From: Haliclona indistincta
Taxonomy: Eukaryota; Porifera; Demospongiae; Haplosclerida; Chalinidae
Direction: 5' to 3'
Assembly (NCBI GenBank): GCA_964017065.1
Contig: OZ024787.1
Span: 6,135,301-6,199,300 of the forward strand
Length of the DNA stretch: 64,000 nucleotides
In this document: in pieces, positions 38,301 through 49,238 of the stretch
How positions within the stretch are numbered: position 1 is the stretch's first letter
Layout: each line of letters starts with the position of its first letter
Made by a program: the position numbers and the translations under genes
The notes under the pieces: generated by a model
The model's input: the letters and a program-made list of their open reading frames with translations, nothing else
What the model was told of the DNA's origin: nothing
Database searches by the model: none

Positions 38301-41300
38301 TAGTTGACAAGTTGCTGCAGTCATTACAAAGTCACTATCAATGTATGCGACCTCACTGATAGGCATCAGCACAGGATAATGATTAGTACTCTGTACTGGA
38401 ACAAGGACTTCTTCAATATCAATGTCATCACTATTATCAGCTACCCAATAAAGGATATCAGTCACCATTTGCCATGCTTGAGTAGGAAATACTTCAGCAA
38501 CAGCTTTTTCTTTAATCATTTTAAGTACTGACAAAATCTGCTGAATAGTAATTTCTCTTGGCACTCCAAATTTCTCGAAAAGATTGTGAAATTGTTCATA
38601 TTTCACAGAGAGAATTGTAATAAATGGTTCAAGATTAGAAGAAAAGTTATTGTTTGGACGTAGAGCAACACGCCTTGATTCAACGAACTCACACCTATTT
38701 TCTAACCAGATCCACTTCTTGTTCAGAAAATATATTCCAGTATGGTCACCATTGTCACGTAAGTAGGTGTATGTCCAATTGACAATTTTTTCACGAACAT
38801 CCCAATCAATATCCAAACAATTTCTTATTACTTCATTAAAATGTCTTATGACAGCCTGGACTAGCGCATCTTTTGGTGGTCTAAGCTCTAGAGTTAGCTT
38901 ATCTCGTGCTGCATCTTGAATGAAGAGCAGCTGTGAGCCAGCTATAAGTGGCAATTTTTGAGTCAATGGGGCAATACCCGCTGCTTGAGAGGCTAAGCAA
39001 TTTGGATATAAAGAACCCTTCCATGAAAGACACGTCGGGTAATCAGTTGGAGGAGTGGAACATACTGGAAGCCATGAAGTTGTGTGATAGAGCCTAGTGA
39101 GATCATCGAACAATGTGTCATTACTGTAGTAATATCGGTTAGGCCTCTCATCTAGAATAGAGGGCTTCTCTGAAAGAAATTTCATGACTGAGCAAGCTCT
39201 TGCATATTTATTTGTTCCTCTATTTTGTGGTACAACTGCACTGCACTTAATTTGGTCTACTATCTCACAAATGTTTAAAGCAGTAACATCTTGCTCACAT
39301 TTTAGTCCAGCTATACGCAGTAAATGTGAGTACTTATTTGCATCGAAAGGTGCCATTGGAAAGACCGGTTCACCTTTGTAAAGAGACTCTGCTGTCTCAC
39401 AATTGCAGTCAAACAGTTCATTTGGACATTTTAGCACACTACTGGCATTCAGTAGGAATGGGACTGTCCTCATTTCTGCAAGCATCTTATTTCGATCACT
39501 TTCACTAAAAGCGTAAAATAACAATTCCATAACTACAATCATGAACCCATTAAGCTTACTGTATGGAAACTGTTTCTGCCTTATCAAAGGAAAAACGTAT
39601 TTGCAAGAAAAATCGGTCAAAGTTATCAATGAAATCTTTCTTCTTGCCTTCAACTGGGAGAGGAGACGTGTATTATTACTGAATGCTCTTTGTGCAATAA
39701 CAAGAGGTTTTATAGGAAGTAGATTAACACCAATCACGAATGGACTTGAATTATCTTCTGCCAGAGCGAACGATTTACCATCAGCTATTCTATTCATAGA
39801 AAAGAAGGTATTGTTTCCATACTGAAGAGTGCAAAAGATCGGCAATCTGCAAAGAACTTCGATGCTTGAGTTTGAAATATTTGAAGAAGCCAAAAATGTC
39901 AGTAATGCATCACTTTCTGTATCAGTGAAGAAAATATTGGCTGAAAAATTAGTACTGGTCAGCACACCATCTGGAGTTAAGGAATTGATATATTTCAATA
40001 TTTCACAATGATACAGAAAACGTAACTTGTCTTGGCGAACAAGCATCACTCCCATCTTCTTGAAGGCACTCAACAATTCAGGTTTTAGCCTACAAGCATC
40101 AGACTCAGTTATAAACACTAATTTTGGCTGAGAACAAAGACTGATCGCTTCTGTAATTACACAGCTATCATCAATTAGGGGCACAACTGGGCAGGCACGA
40201 ATGTTGTCCAAACTATGAGGTTGTATCCAATTCCAAAAGAACTGATAATTAGTCAGAGACCATCCATTGGCAATGGACTGAGGCAGCAAAGAAGCTATCG
40301 ATTGCATTGTCACTTCAACAACTTGAGTACAACCAGAATTAGCCAATTTTACAAAATGTGCTTGCAAATCGTCAAAAGATACAACATCAATAAGACGATC
40401 ATCAAGAAAAGGTAAGAGTAAAGAAGGAAACTCAGAGGTGCATAGATATACATCATCGTCATCAGTCCAATCACGTTCTTCAAAGTTTTGAAATGTATTA
40501 TTAGCTAAAGGAAGAAGCTCAAGTCCTCTTATGCCACTATAATCATCATCACTCATACAATATAATAAAATCTCTAACTTTTGCTGATGATCTAACATAC
40601 TGTTTAAGCCAGGGTTTAACCTCAATACCTCTCTCACAAAGCTTGGTGAGATACACTGAATTAGAACTAAGGGACAGAAATGAAAAATCTTCCATATCAG
40701 AGGATTCGTGTTGACGAGTTTTATGTTGCATGCCACTAGACAACTTTTGACTGTCTCAGGTAGTCCATTCTCAGGGGTCAGCCAGGCATCAGGTAGTTTA
40801 ATCCATTGACCTCCCTCTGCTACAGAATAAAACACATGCTCATGAAGGAGAGCAGAAAAAAGCGGAACCAATAAGCCTTTCCATTCTGACTCATTTACTA
40901 CACTGGGATCTGGCCATGCTGCATACGACACAGAAAGTGATGTGGTCTTGTTTAATGTAAGAGAAACAAGCAGCTGCTTGTAGCATGAAGAAAGACAATG
41001 CGTGGTGAGTAATTCATTCCATTGAGCTCCAGGATCAGTTTGACGTTCAACTGTTGGCCACTTCAATGATCGTCGATCTTTGCTGATAGCAAAACTTCCA
41101 TTAACATGCACAGGTAGTGGAGATAATTTCTCAAATGGCATAGGAAGGAAGCAAAAAATTCGACTACTTTTGAGCCCTTGGTCAGGTTCACTCAGCTCTA
41201 TAGCAGTGCCCACCCATGGTAGGACACTCTCTCCTCTGTCATTAAACAACCTCACCATGTCAAGTACTTTTTCACTAGTACTGCCAACCTGCTGTACTAC

Positions 41301-42673
41301 TAACCATTCATACTCACGCTCAGTCATACCCTGTTCTGCCACTACAACTCTAAACTGGCTTGTAAAAGGGATTACTTCTCTCACCTTGTGTGCTAACTGC
41401 CTGCCTAAAAACTGGTACTTAATTTTCTCTTCAAATTGTCTTAGCTCATCATGTCGTCTTTGCCAATCTTTTTCAGTGATGCTTACACTAAACACCTCTT
41501 CTTCTCCTGAAGGAGTTATCTTATAAACTCCAATGGTTTGAACAGAACGAAGGAAGAGTAAAAGATACTTAGCTTCTTTTCTAAGAGCTTCAAGAGTATT
41601 CCAAAGCTTTGTCAGAGTGTAGTTAACATCGGACAACTTTGAGCGGTGTTTTCGTAGTGGGAAGCGAAAGAGAGTTTTGTCAGAAAAGTTGTGGCAACCA
41701 AGAGAAAAATTACAAATACCCAAAACACCTGCTAGAGCATTACGCTTGCGAGACAACTCACTAAGTTTCCACCATCGTCCAGTCTCTCCTGGCCAAACCA
41801 TCTCTAGTGGGTCCATGACAGCATAACGCTCACCACTGACAATAACTGGCAGATCTATACAAACACACATTTCGTAGATGCGTTGGCTCATAATAATTAA
41901 TACAAAATGGCATAAACTGAGTAAATTCCTAAAGGATTACCATGTATGGATTACACAATAGTAAACATACTATCAATAGAGGGCTCACAGCTGTGTGACA
42001 TGTATAATAAACACATGCAGTATCCATTATAGTGGCCCTTGATTTATTATTATACATAGTATATGTAATACAGTGTAATACTGATCTTTCTAAGTTAATG
42101 AAGCACATTAGTATAAAGTCAGAAGACAGTTTTAATATTAAGTATCAGCCTTCAGTAAAATAGTAGAGAAGACAAAATTATCATACCTGTAATGTGGTAT
42201 ACCGAGTTGAATCCACTTCCAAACTTTCCCACTTTCATGCAGTCATGAGCCTTCTCGCTGCGCTTTGGTCTCTGAATGCTTTTCCAGTCATTCTTTTTGA
42301 AGCCAGCATTATTGTAAGCTAGAAGAGCTGGACCTTTAAACAAGTGTAGATCAGGACAACTGCTGGCGAGTGATGGAGCTACAGTCTGAATGAGTCTGTA
42401 GTCCAGGAAGAACTTGACTTCAGTAGCTCTTGCATCATCAGCATTTTGAATTATCTCCTACACAACACCATATAAATACATTTTACTGTTCATAGTAGTA
42501 CTAGACTCTGTTAAAATGAACAAAAATGCATGTTTCTGTGTATAAGCTTATGTACATGCACTTACTTTGAAAATTTGTCCATCGGGATATTCTTGAAGGA
42601 TCTCTCTGATTGTTATGTACAGCGGAGGAGGCTTGATACTAAAGGTATCTTCGTCTTCGCTGTCTTCGGCCAT
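29388..42673 (-). CDS. Sacsin-like giant protein, copy 3 (complete)
   Basis: Three exons: 42566-42673, 42187-42457 and 29388-41854. Splice sites are canonical and phases compatible, giving 12,846 nt and 4281 residues, close to human sacsin (about 4.58 thousand). It starts MAEDSEDEDTFSIKPPP with no CARD or ubiquitin-like head and goes straight into the first GHKL module (EYPDGQIFKEIIQNADDA). Two further sacsin repeat regions (ELLQNADDAEA; EILQNADDAKA), a DnaJ-like HPDK segment and a C-terminal HEPN domain follow as in copy 2. The main exon is one uninterrupted 12.47-kb frame, paralleling the giant exon of vertebrate SACS. It is largely colinear with copy 2, with only small in-frame indels. A frame extending past the acceptor to 41891 (MSQRIYEMCVC) is intronic, because splicing at 41854 restores SVYHITDLP. 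Role: probable Hsp90-like/Hsp70-cochaperone scaffold (family knowledge). Confidence 0.92.
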
Positions 42674-42807
42674 ATTCGACCATTCGACTGAAAGAAACTG
42701 CTCAAATAAGAATATGCTGCATTTGCACTGTGACTATAAACTGTCGATCGTAACGTCACATCGACATGTACCACGCCTCAAACCAAGTCACGCCTTCACG
42801 AACGAGC
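42674..42807. promoter_or_regulatory. Bidirectional promoter interval, sacsin copy 3 / hydrolase
   Basis: Only 134 bp separate the two divergent start codons (42673 minus, 42808 plus). CCACGCC occurs at 42771-42777 and a related TCACGCC at about 42788. Shared promoter use is inferred from spacing. Confidence 0.5.
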
Positions 42808-45399
42808 ATGACTACATGTACCTTCCCTGTACCATGGGGTTTTGTTGCTGGCAAAGCTTGGGGCCGGCCTGGAGGACAACCTATACTGGCGTTACATGGT
42901 GGGCGAGGTAGTGTGCCACACTGTACGTGTGTCGAAATATGTATTTTGTAGGTTGGTTGGACAACGCTGGATCATTTGATAACCTGATACCTCTGCTATC
43001 AAACGGTATAGCTTGTATCCACACTTGTATGTCTTCCACGATGCTACCATAAACAACTAGACCGATTCTTTTTTTGATCTCTTGGCACAATAGGTGTTGT
43101 TAAAACTCATGCAGTAGTATGCAAGGCAGCTGTTATGTTATTTTTTCATAATTAAGCCATGTACAATGTATTAGACTATAAAATGTTCTGTAGACCTGTA
43201 TATAGTGGCAGTGGATCTACCAGGACATGGGCAGTCTTCTCACAGACCAAGAGGTGTACCTCTCCACTATGAAGACAACCTGACTACCATCAAGTATGTA
43301 GTTGATGGTACGTTATCATGATAACCATTTACCGTTGACTGTTGGTGTGTATCTACAATAGCATTGAATTGGGAACAGTTCATGATACTAGGGCATTCTC
43401 TTGGTGAGGCTTTATGACACCACGCCATGCTATTTATAATCACTTTTATAGGTGGAACTCTAGGATTGATGGTATGTTCTATCATAGTCATGCATAAATC
43501 TATGGATTTATGCATGACTGTCTCACCTGAATGTAGTTTGCAGCATCATTACCTGGTAAAGTCAAAGCTCTAGTTACTATCGAGGGAGTTGGAGAGCACT
43601 TAGAAATATCACAGGTACACAACAGTTATGGACAAGAGATTACTGTATGGTGGCAAATTTTCGCGGGAGTAAATTTTCACGAATTACAGGACAGGCTATT
43701 TGCAGAAATTTTATCTGCGCATGTCTTGTTTTACATGTAGTTGACAATAGCGCTAATTCGTGAAAATACTATTCGCAAAATGCTCTATCTCACACATTAG
43801 CGAAAACTTTCTTCTGCAAAAATTTCTCGCTATAATTATGGTGTCCTTCACAGACCACCTTGCCACCATTGACAGGTAAGTTTCTCAAGAATTTCTTTAC
43901 CCTGCCAAGAACAAAGACCAATAAATCCTATAGTTATGATGAATTGATAGACAAGTAAGTGCCAAGCAGCAGCCTAACTATGTATGTTTCAAACGGAAAC
44001 CTTATCCTGATCATTTTTCTCTCTCTCTTGTCTGCGTGTGTTCGTGTCTTAGAATTATACGTGGGCATGTAGTGAATGACCCACTCATGACCAGAGAGTC
44101 TGCTGAGGTGCTTGCTAAACGTGGGACTGTTCCAGTTGATGGAGGCTATGCATTTACACACGATCCTGACCTTTCTAAACTGTCCTCTTTTCCACATGAA
44201 GACGGCCTAATAAATCCTATATTTTTGATGACGTTTAGTGAAGAGATCTATCAGCAGTTCTTCACTACTGTCTCTTGTCCAGTACTAGCTCTATTGTGAG
44301 TCATCATACAACATGTAATGCAGTATTTATTTCTGCCTTTTCCCCGATTAGCCTCGTACCCAGGCGCTATTGAGGAGAAGAAATAAGCTGCCTTTCGCTC
44401 TATCACCTGGGTACGAGGCTATTTTCCCGATATGCATAGCTCCGGCACGAACTCGCACGTCGTTCAGATTTCAATGTTACACCCACCGCAGATCATGTTT
44501 ATTCCAATTGGTTGGCAAAAGCTGTTTCAAGCTGCAATAATTGCGGCAAACAACGTTGTAGCGACAATCTGACTGCTGCTATCGTCTTTTCTACTATCCA
44601 GAAGACTGTTAAACGTCGATTTTTCAAAAGCGCGTTTCTTTATCTCCGAGTTGCAAAGCGGAGCTTTTTCGAAAATCGACGTCAGTCAGTTGAAATTGTG
44701 TCTTATGGATTCCTTGATAGTAGAAACTACGATAGCAGCAGTCAGATTGTCGCTACAACGTTGTTTGCCACAGTTATTGTAGCTTGAAACAGCTTTTGCC
44801 AACCAATTGGAATAAACATGATCTGCGGTGGGCGTAACATTGAAATCTGAACGACGTGCGAGTTCGTGCCGGAGCTACATGTATGTATACATTTGCTTGC
44901 GTACTTTGATTTAGAGCCAATTTTTTGTTGAGAGCCTAGGTAATTGAGCAATTGTAATTTGGAGCACATGCACCATATTTTAACTGTGCCTTGCAATATA
45001 AATTATGTGTACTTGCAGTGGACAAGTCTCAGCCTACACTCCAGAACTAATGAAGAAAAGAGTTGGATACTTACAGCAGGATAAGGTATAATAAATCAAA
45101 GTTGCTGTGAACAAGTACTAATTCAGAGCAAGAGGGGTTGAGTGTCATTACGGTTTAGAAGCTCGATGTCACCCACTAGATATGATTAGAGCACCAATCA
45201 CACGCTATACGTACTTGATAGCACTCAGTCTCATGCAACCGGACCTATACAGCACTTCATCACTATTACTTACTCTCTTCTCATTCAGTTACAGCTACTA
45301 ACGGTACCTGGTGGTCATCAACTACACATGTACAATGCATCTGTTGTTTCTGAACCTATCAATACCTTCTTATCTAATGCAAAATGTAGTAAATTATGA
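42808..45399 (+). CDS. Serine hydrolase-like alpha/beta hydrolase (SERHL type)
   Basis: Ten exons: 42808-42898, 42952-43005, 43206-43307, 43362-43403, 43452-43471, 43537-43614, 43854-43954, 44053-44295, 45019-45085 and 45289-45399. All phases join, giving 909 nt and 302 residues, near the 314 of human SERHL2. Visible landmarks are VPWGFVAGKAWG, the oxyanion-side LHGWLDNAGSF, DLPGHGQSSHRPRGVP, the nucleophile elbow GHSLGG (split by the exon 4/5 junction) and the catalytic-His region VPGGHQLHM near the C-terminus. The family hydrolyses small ester-type substrates; the physiological substrate is unknown. Introns 6 and 8 contain a MITE and a foldback element. Another in-frame ATG at 42766 would lengthen the N-terminus by 14 residues. 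This is the only intact hydrolase copy in the array. Confidence 0.9.
43641..43842. mobile_element. Degenerate TACCGTATAGC-family MITE in hydrolase intron
   Basis: The interior (CTATTTGCAGAAATTTTATC.. TATTCGCAAAATGCTCTATC) parallels the MITE at 12138-12336. Terminal repeats are eroded to TACTGTATGG and TATAATTATGG. Confidence 0.7.
44351..44419. repeat. Short palindrome with GCCTCGTACCCAGG arms
   Basis: GCCTCGTACCCAGG at 44351-44364 is the exact complement of CCTGGGTACGAGGC at 44406-44419, with a 41-bp spacer. It lies in hydrolase intron 8, just ahead of a larger foldback. Confidence 0.85.
44438..44876. mobile_element. 439-bp foldback element in hydrolase intron 8
   Basis: AGCTCCGGCACGAACTCGCA at the left end is mirrored by GTGCGAGTTCGTGCCGGAGC at the right end, and complementarity runs almost to the centre near 44657. 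It is non-coding and of unknown class. Confidence 0.85.
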
Positions 45400-45630
45400 A
45401 CTCGGTATGAACATGCATTCCTAAATTATTTATTTCAAACCTTTCAAAACAAAAATTGATTTTATAGGTCATATAACTGAAATTAGGCTACTAGGCAAAC
45501 TGAAGATGAAAGACCAAGTTGATGAACTGTCATTGCTTCAAATTCAAATTACCCGCCTCATGCTTGTGGGTGCAACAAATAGAATGCGTTGCCATAGATA
45601 CCATACATTCTGGTATACGGTACGGAGACC

Positions 45631-48585
45631 ATGCAGAAATCGCTCGAAATGGAGGCTAGCGCTAGCAGAAAGAGAGAAGAGGCGGACAGAAGCGGCAGTG
45701 TGTTCATGGAGACAGCTGTGCTAGAGCAGCGTCTACGTATGGAGGAGTACAAAACGAATTTTGAGACGCTGAGAGCCCAGCACATACGACTACAAGAGGT
45801 TTGTAAAATGCCGCGTTTTCTTCGAGTTCTTCTCCGTACAACCGTCCACGTAAACTAACAGTCTTCTCTTGCTCTGCTCAGGTACACGAAGAGCTCAAAC
45901 ACGAACAGACAGAACTGACAAAGCAGTATCACCATCTAGAGGCACAGTCAGAACAGATCATAACACAGCTGCAAACTGAGAGAGATGACAAGATATCAGA
46001 GTGCGAGCAGTTCAAAGCAAAAGTAAAAGAATGTGTATATTTTCATTACTTATCTTCATTGTGTATTAGTCTCTCACTCCTCAAAAGCTAAAAGTGATCC
46101 GAAATGAGATCGCTCAAGAAATCAATGAAATTTTCAAAAAGGTCAGCAAGCTACGCAACTTCCTCTTTGACGATTGTGTTTGTCTTTGAAAATTTAGGAC
46201 TTCAGCACTCTTGAAGAAGAGTTGAACGTCATGAGGAGGTAAGAAACCGATACAAAAACTGTCTGTCAAAACTGCTCTGTCTTATCCAGTGAACATCATA
46301 AATTGCAGTACAGCTATCAGTTTCTCAAATCAGAGTACAGTTCAACTAAAGTGAGACCTGGTCTGCTGGCTGTAATTCTACGTCTTTTGTATCTTTTCTC
46401 CCCAGTCCACCTATGAATCAATGATTGGTGAACTAAATGCAAAACACAAAGCGGAGGTATGCTGCATCATTGTCAATTTGTACTCCAAAACTCCGAAATT
46501 CTACTCTTTTAAGTTTATTTTTTCTCCAAACCACGACAAACCTTGCTTGTCATACCAAAGATATGCATGGTTTGTTACTGGTAGTTTTGCACTCATAATC
46601 GAATTAAAATCTGTGATGATACTATTATTTTTTCCTTGTGTAGATGTCTAACTGTGCTCGTGAGCTGAAGGAACTGAGATCAAGAATGGAGAGAGACACA
46701 CCAACTGAGCTGATGAGAATCAGACAACTACAGAAGATGAATGCTGAGGTACACTATAATATTATTCAGCAAACTTATTCCCCATTTCTGCCTGCTATCT
46801 CACTCCCTCCTCCTCCTCTCTGATGCATATCAACAGCTTCAGGAAAGAATGACAATATTAAATTCAGAGAATGAAGAGCTGCGTGCCGAACAAGTCCACT
46901 CACGAACAACAAGTGAACAAGTAAGCTGCTCCACTTACAGCTAAATCAAAATTTTGTGCTAGTCTACTCTTGAGGTCAAAAGAGACTTGATGGAGCTACA
47001 GACTACACTACAGGGATTGCAACTAGAGAAACAGTCACTACACGAGCAGTTGTCATCCGCCAGAAGCCAGCTGGACAGCTCCCACAGCCAGCACCAATCC
47101 CTGTTAGAGCAGCTCAGTCAGTCACACCGACAAGTGGCGGCACTCAAGAGGAAGAGTGAGGAACAGCAACACCGCCATCACAAGGATATAGGAGAGTGTA
47201 AAATGAAGTGAGAAAAACAGCTAAAAAACAGATTGTGTGTTTCATTATTATTGTGTGTAGGCACCAGCAAGAGTTGGGTCAGATGCAGAGAGAGAAAGAG
47301 AAGGTGATTGAAGAGATGGAGGATGCTCAGGCACAGTGCATCACTTTGCAAGCCACTATTCAACAGCTGAAGACATCACTAACTGACAAGGTGCTATACA
47401 CCACAAAGATGTGTAAAGAGAGCTTGTTTGAGATAATTTTGTGACACTTGAGATACAATATGTCTTGGTAGTACTATTTATCATAAGAGTTGGTGCTCAC
47501 ATATACTCCTTGCTCACAGGAACGTCAGCTAGAGACTAAGAGACAGTCAGAGCTACAGAGAGAATGGGACAAGACAATGGGGTTAGAAAGAAACAGGCTA
47601 GAGTTGGAGGAGCAGCTAACTGAAGCAAACAGGTGAGAAAGGCATCATACAAAAAGGAAATTATTTTTGTGCATTTAGGACTATTGCTGCTTTGAAAGAA
47701 GAGAAAGAGGAGTCTAGACTAAGACTGGAAGAACAGCTCACAGAGTTTAAAACAACTAAGGTATAAAATAACAGCGCACTTTATGAAGTATGCTAGAAAT
47801 TTCTCGTGTGCTTGTCTACTTTATAGAGTAGCAGTGATGCTCAGCTGAATATGGTCAAAGGAAAGCTGACTGAGGCTACCAGCCGGTGCCATCAATTGGA
47901 AAGAGTCAGTGTCAACACAGTAACAAGTCTAGTTGTCATTTCTTTGTTTAGAATATTGCAGAGTTAAATGAAGCTACAAAGAAACACAAGGAGCTTCGTA
48001 AGGAACACGACAGGTATAAATTTATTTACGCTTCAGTATAAGCATTTCAGAATGTACATGTTAAATATTAATTTTGTTCCTGTAGACTGATTCTGTCAGA
48101 GCAGTCGTCTCGTGACGATATCGATCGACTCAGCTCTTCATTGCGAGATGCTGAACACCTCATCTCTACACTACAACTAGAGTCAACTCACATGAAAGAA
48201 GCACATGAGCAAGAGCTCAACAAAATAAGGTACGGACAGTTTGGGGTTAAAGTAAATTGCTTATTCTTCATTAATTTGTGCAGATCAGAGATACAGGAAG
48301 AGAGGGCAGCATGGACCAGCAGAACACAAGAGCTCACTAGTCAACTTAAAAGTGCAGGTGATAAACTTGCTCAGTCTCTCAAATCTAAGAAGAAGGTAGG
48401 ATCTGAGCAAGCCAAAAATTAATGCTTAAATTAATTAACCTGTGTGCATGCTCATTATAGGCTAGTAGACACCACAAGAGCTCAGTTGAAGAACTTCATC
48501 GTGCATTAGAGCAGGCACATGAAAGAGAGAAGGAGCTCGTCGTTGAAAAAGATAAAGAAAAGTATGTCATTGTAACTACATAATA

Positions 48586-48627
<42 letters not shown>

Positions 48628-48853
48628 TTAATGTTATTTTTGTTGTGCAGGAGAGTAGCAGGAGAAGAAATAAGATCACTTCAGAAACAATTCCATGCTG
48701 TAAGTGTTCATCAGATATCAAAGCATTACGTGTATCTTTTTCTTTCAGGTAAAACGACAACAGCAAAATTTCTTCCTGCTCCTCAACTCAACTCCAGATG
48801 CTGTACACGTGATGGAGGGCATGAAAACTAATGCCCTGCAACCAGTGAGCTGA
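45631..48853 (+). CDS. CEP83: Centrosomal protein CEP83 (CCDC41) homologue
   Basis: Nineteen exons from 45631-45798 to 48749-48853 join in frame to 1944 nt, 647 residues (human CEP83 about 700). Diagnostic matches are TNFETLRAQHIRLQ (exon 1), SLTPQKLKVIRNEI (exon 3) and the following EHHKLQYSYQFLKSEY (exon 5), in the same order and spacing as the human protein. The rest is almost continuous coiled coil rich in Glu, Gln and Lys, with heptads through exons 7-18. CEP83 is a distal-appendage protein that docks the mother centriole to membrane at the start of ciliogenesis. Introns are mostly 40-200 bp. A (GT)n run at about 48586-48624 lies in intron 17. The next gene converges on it from the right. 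Confidence 0.9.
48586..48624. repeat. (GT)n microsatellite in CEP83 intron 17
   Basis: About 19 uninterrupted GT dinucleotides shortly upstream of the exon 18 acceptor. Confidence 0.95.
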
Positions 48854-49238
48854 TCAATCACTAAACAGCTACTACTATCTGACACAATGAGAGAACATCA
48901 CACACGGCATTGTATTTTATTTTTAACTTCTGACTTTTTTTAAATTAAAATTTGTACAGTTATAGTATTATAATGATTGCAGAGACGTGTTGTGGATGCA
49001 ATGGGACTCACTGTCCACATAAACTCTACCTTTAGCTAGGATGGGATATTAGTTATCTCATGCAGTTAGTTTCAAAACAGCTAATATCCGCCATTAGTTA
49101 GTAAGTGTAGTATAACCTAAGCATCCTGGGTTGTTACGTGGATAAGATTTATGATCAGGGTTATCATGAGTGCCTCGTGACTGCATGAAACACATCAGGT
49201 ACATACAAGTATTACGGTCCACATTTCCCAGTTGTCCT
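48854..49238. other. Convergent 3' intergenic region, CEP83 / kanadaptin
   Basis: 385 bp between the two stop codons, presumably holding both 3' untranslated regions. No gene or repeat of note. Confidence 0.6.

Noticed and set aside
41855..41891. Start codon at 41891 for sacsin-like copy 3 (MSQRIYEMC)
   Set aside because: An upstream exon with a matching phase splices at 41854 and restores the conserved HITDLPVIVSG; 41855-41891 is intron.
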